Shown: in pieces, positions 62,260-64,000 of the stretch
Numbering within the stretch: the stretch's first letter is position 1
How the letters are laid out: each line of letters opens with the position of its first letter
Assembly (NCBI GenBank): GCA_040387195.1
Contig: JAZKEF010000008.1
Location: 10,336-74,335 of the forward strand
From: UKL13-3 sp040387195
Lineage (GTDB): Bacteria; Bacteroidota; Bacteroidia; UKL13-3
Length of the DNA: 64,000 nt
Reading direction: 5' to 3'
Position numbers and translations under genes: made by a program
The notes under the pieces: generated by a model
What the model was told of the DNA's origin: nothing
Databases searched by the model: none
What the model saw: the letters and a program-made list of their open reading frames with translations, nothing else

Positions 62260-62631
62260 ATGAAATGGTTTACAGCAAAAATCGTATTTGGCATACACCA
62301 CTCTTCTCAGGAGGCCATCACTCAGTACGATGAACAAATTCGCATGATTCAGGCACGCGATGAGCACGAGGCATTCCTCAAGTCGCGTATGCTGGGCGTT
62401 CGCGAAGAATATTCGTTTGTGAATGAAAATGAGGAGGAAGTACGTTGGGAGTTTGTGGATGTAACGGATCTGGCAGAAATAAGCGAATTAAGAGACGGCC
62501 TTGAATTGTATTCACGCATTCACGAAATTGATCCCCGTGAACAATATATCCGATTTATACATGACAAAGCTCTTCAGCTTTCGCTTCGCATGGATCAACT
62601 GGAAGTACCACATTCCGTTGTTGTTTCTTAG
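62260..62631 (+). CDS. DUF4288 family protein
   Basis: 123 residues, soluble. KWFTAKIVFGIHHSSQEAITQYDEQIRMIQARDEHEAFLKSRMLGVREEYSFVNENEEEVRWEFVDVTDLAEISELRDGLELYS is the DUF4288 pattern: mixed alpha/beta fold with a conserved W-x-F-V-D-V core. Function unknown. It lies between the LiaF-like gene (23-nt gap) and the LytS kinase (11-nt gap) on the same strand, so it is one operon with them; it is often seen with signalling genes. Confidence 0.82.
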   Translation: MKWFTAKIVFGIHHSSQEAITQYDEQIRMIQARDEHEAFLKSRMLGVREEYSFVNENEEEVRWEFVDVTDLAEISELRDGLELYSRIHEIDPREQYIRFIHDKALQLSLRMDQLEVPHSVVVS

Positions 62632-62642
62632 TTTGCAGCTGA

Positions 62643-63680
62643 ATGTCGGCATTTGAAATCAACAGTAAACGTATTGCCCGCACCTATTCAATAGTATGGG
62701 TGGTTTGGATCATTGTTCAAACGCTCATCCTGAGTTACATTGGGTTAAGTGTTAAACAAGCAGCTATCGACAGTATTGTGAGTAATACACTCACGGCCGG
62801 ATTGGGTATTATCTTGTATAATATTCTGCAGTACTACCAGCCCGAAAACGACAATTTTGTATACCTGCGTTTATGGGCTTTATTTATGGCTGTGGCCGAT
62901 GTGGCGGTTCTCAATGAAGTGCTCAAACACTTGTTTGCACACGATGAATATTACCTTTTCGTACTTCGCCAATCATTACCTGTTCGGTTGTGTTTTATTT
63001 TTCTGATGCTCGGTATCATTATCATGCTCAACTGGATCAGGTATTATTATCTCAATGTGCAGGAAACAATAGAACGTAAGGCAGATGCTGAAAAAATGGT
63101 ACGTGAGGCAGAATTGTCGAAATTGCGCCAACAGTTGCAGCCCCATTTTTTGTTCAATAGTCTGAATTCAATCAGTGCCCTTGCCGGAAGTAAACCCGAG
63201 CAGGCCCGCAAAATGATTCAGCAGCTATCCGATTTTTTGCGGGGTACCCTTAAAAAGGACGACCAGCAACTGGTACCATTAAGTGAGGAACTGCAACACC
63301 TTGACCTCTACCTTGAAATTGAAAAGGTTCGTTTCGGGCATCGCCTCAATACCGAAATTCATTGTGATGAATCCTTAAACTCATTGCTGTTGCCATCATT
63401 ATTGCTGCAACCCATTGTTGAAAATGCCATTAAATTTGGCCTGTATGATACCACGGATAACGTATTGATTGAAATACATAGCCGCCTCGAGAAAAACGAG
63501 TTGATCATAGAAATTAAAAACCCCTACGACTCAACCACAGCTGCACCTAATAAAGGAACAGGGTTCGGATTGAGTTCTGTGCAACGCAGATTATATTTGC
63601 TGTATGCCCGAACAGACCTGTTAAAAACCAAAGCAGAAGAAAAGCATTTTATCACCACCATACACATTCCACAACCATGA
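62643..63680 (+). CDS. LytS-type sensor histidine kinase
   Basis: 345 residues. Four membrane helices in about 12-135 (SIVWVVWIIVQTLILSYIG, then others), then a His_kinase domain: RQQLQPHFLFNSLNSISALAG with phospho-acceptor H168, and HATPase (LLLQPIVENAIKFGLYD, GTGFGLSSVQRRLYLLYA). This single-His-box HxxFN form is typical of LytS-type kinases that pair with LytTR regulators. Its stop overlaps the start of the regulator gene, so the pair is coupled. It is the third gene of the operon starting at 61485. Confidence 0.93.
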   Translation: MSAFEINSKRIARTYSIVWVVWIIVQTLILSYIGLSVKQAAIDSIVSNTLTAGLGIILYNILQYYQPENDNFVYLRLWALFMAVADVAVLNEVLKHLFAHDEYYLFVLRQSLPVRLCFIFLMLGIIIMLNWIRYYYLNVQETIERKADAEKMVREAELSKLRQQLQPHFLFNSLNSISALAGSKPEQARKMIQQLSDFLRGTLKKDDQQLVPLSEELQHLDLYLEIEKVRFGHRLNTEIHCDESLNSLLLPSLLLQPIVENAIKFGLYDTTDNVLIEIHSRLEKNELIIEIKNPYDSTTAAPNKGTGFGLSSVQRRLYLLYARTDLLKTKAEEKHFITTIHIPQP

Positions 63681-64000
63681 TTAAAGTAGTTTTAATAGAT
63701 GATGAGCCATTGGCGCGTTCGATTGTTGCAGAATACCTGCAAACATTTTCAAACATCGAGATCATGCAGGAGTGTAGTGATGGTTTTGAAGGAATGAAGG
63801 CCATTTCGCAGCACCACCCGGATCTTATTTTCCTGGATGTACAAATGCCCAAAATCAATGGATTTGAAATGCTGGAATTATTGGAAGAACCGCCTGCTGT
63901 TATTTTTACAACCGCCTTTGATGAGTTTGCCATGAGGGCGTTTGAATCACATGCAATTGATTATTTGTTAAAACCATTCAGCAAGGAACGTTTTGATAAG
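63677..64000 (+). CDS. LytTR-type response regulator, 3' truncated by window edge
   Basis: 108 codons are visible, ending exactly at the window edge. The start overlaps the kinase stop by 4 nt (ATGA). The visible part is the receiver domain only: IDDEPLARS, phospho-acceptor Asp in LIFLDVQMPKINGFEM, TTAFDEFAMRAFESHAIDYLLKPF. The LytTR DNA-binding domain should follow beyond base 64000. Together with the kinase and the LiaF-like gene it makes a cell-envelope-type signalling operon. Confidence 0.92.
   Translation, partial: MIKVVLIDDEPLARSIVAEYLQTFSNIEIMQECSDGFEGMKAISQHHPDLIFLDVQMPKINGFEMLELLEEPPAVIFTTAFDEFAMRAFESHAIDYLLKPFSKERFDK

Noticed and set aside
1..64000. tRNA or rRNA genes
   Set aside because: I scanned the intergenic gaps for tRNA-like clover-leaf arms and rRNA words and found none I could support.

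Overview
The window reads as a chromosomal segment of a Bacteroidota bacterium, most likely from the Chitinophagales/Sphingobacteriales side. The evidence is a giant exported protein with a type IX secretion (T9SS) sorting domain, GEVED modules, DUF4292, DUF4288 and LytS/LytTR signalling, menaquinone synthesis, a MetH lacking its homocysteine domain, weak Shine-Dalgarno sequences, and a few promoters of the Bacteroidetes type (TTG, about 20 nt, TAnnTTTG). Base composition looks moderate to AT-rich. I see no rRNA, tRNA, CRISPR array, phage or insertion sequence. The first gene (DUF421) and the last (LytTR regulator) are cut by the window edges.

Layout. 0-6 kb: small envelope or exported proteins (FAS1, a frameshifted TonB-C/MORN gene, DUF2752, a TM2 protein, DUF4286, a TPR protein). 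6.1-13.0 kb: a co-directional envelope cluster of flippase, dUTPase, sugar-nucleotide transferase, exported TPR protein, DUF4292 lipoprotein and an EnvC-like degenerate M23 protein, the last three overlapping. 13.1-15.1 kb: menA-menC. 15.1-20.9 kb: a hybrid histidine kinase convergent with a PAS-array protein that has no ATPase domain. 21.1-33.4 kb: housekeeping genes (metH, tatD, mscS, polA, gpsA) and a MacA-like adaptor with a TolC-type channel. 33.4-36.7 kb: a NodB-like deacetylase next to a membrane glycosyltransferase, then meaB and an FMN reductase. 36.7-39.9 kb: the most accessory-looking part, with an XRE regulator, an AT-rich spacer and three exported proteins of unknown function, one with a thioredoxin-like CxxC. 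40-44 kb: small conserved genes, gcvH, rsmI and a Bacteroidota-type helical protein. 44.5-51.9 kb: the 2469-residue T9SS protein with a threefold internal supermodule. 52-54.6 kb: a Rieske oxygenase and menF-menI. 54.6-58.3 kb: a three-gene phosphorelay cluster. 58.4-64 kb: a histidine phosphatase, prolyl oligopeptidase, a LiaF-like membrane protein, DUF4288 and a LytS/LytTR pair.

How the genes work together. Menaquinone genes lie in two places (menA-menC, and menI-menF about 38 kb away). The 6-13 kb cluster links glycan precursor synthesis and export to outer-membrane and peptidoglycan upkeep. Signalling is unusually dense: four HisKA-type or LytS kinases, one PAS/HisKA protein without ATPase, and two separate response regulators. 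The points most worth a second look are dispersed-repeat-like inserts inside polA and metH, the three-gene exported Cys/CxxC cluster, the DUF4292-EnvC operon, the frameshifted TonB-C gene, and the inverted repeat that terminates menF with its own last codons. No result here rests on a database search.
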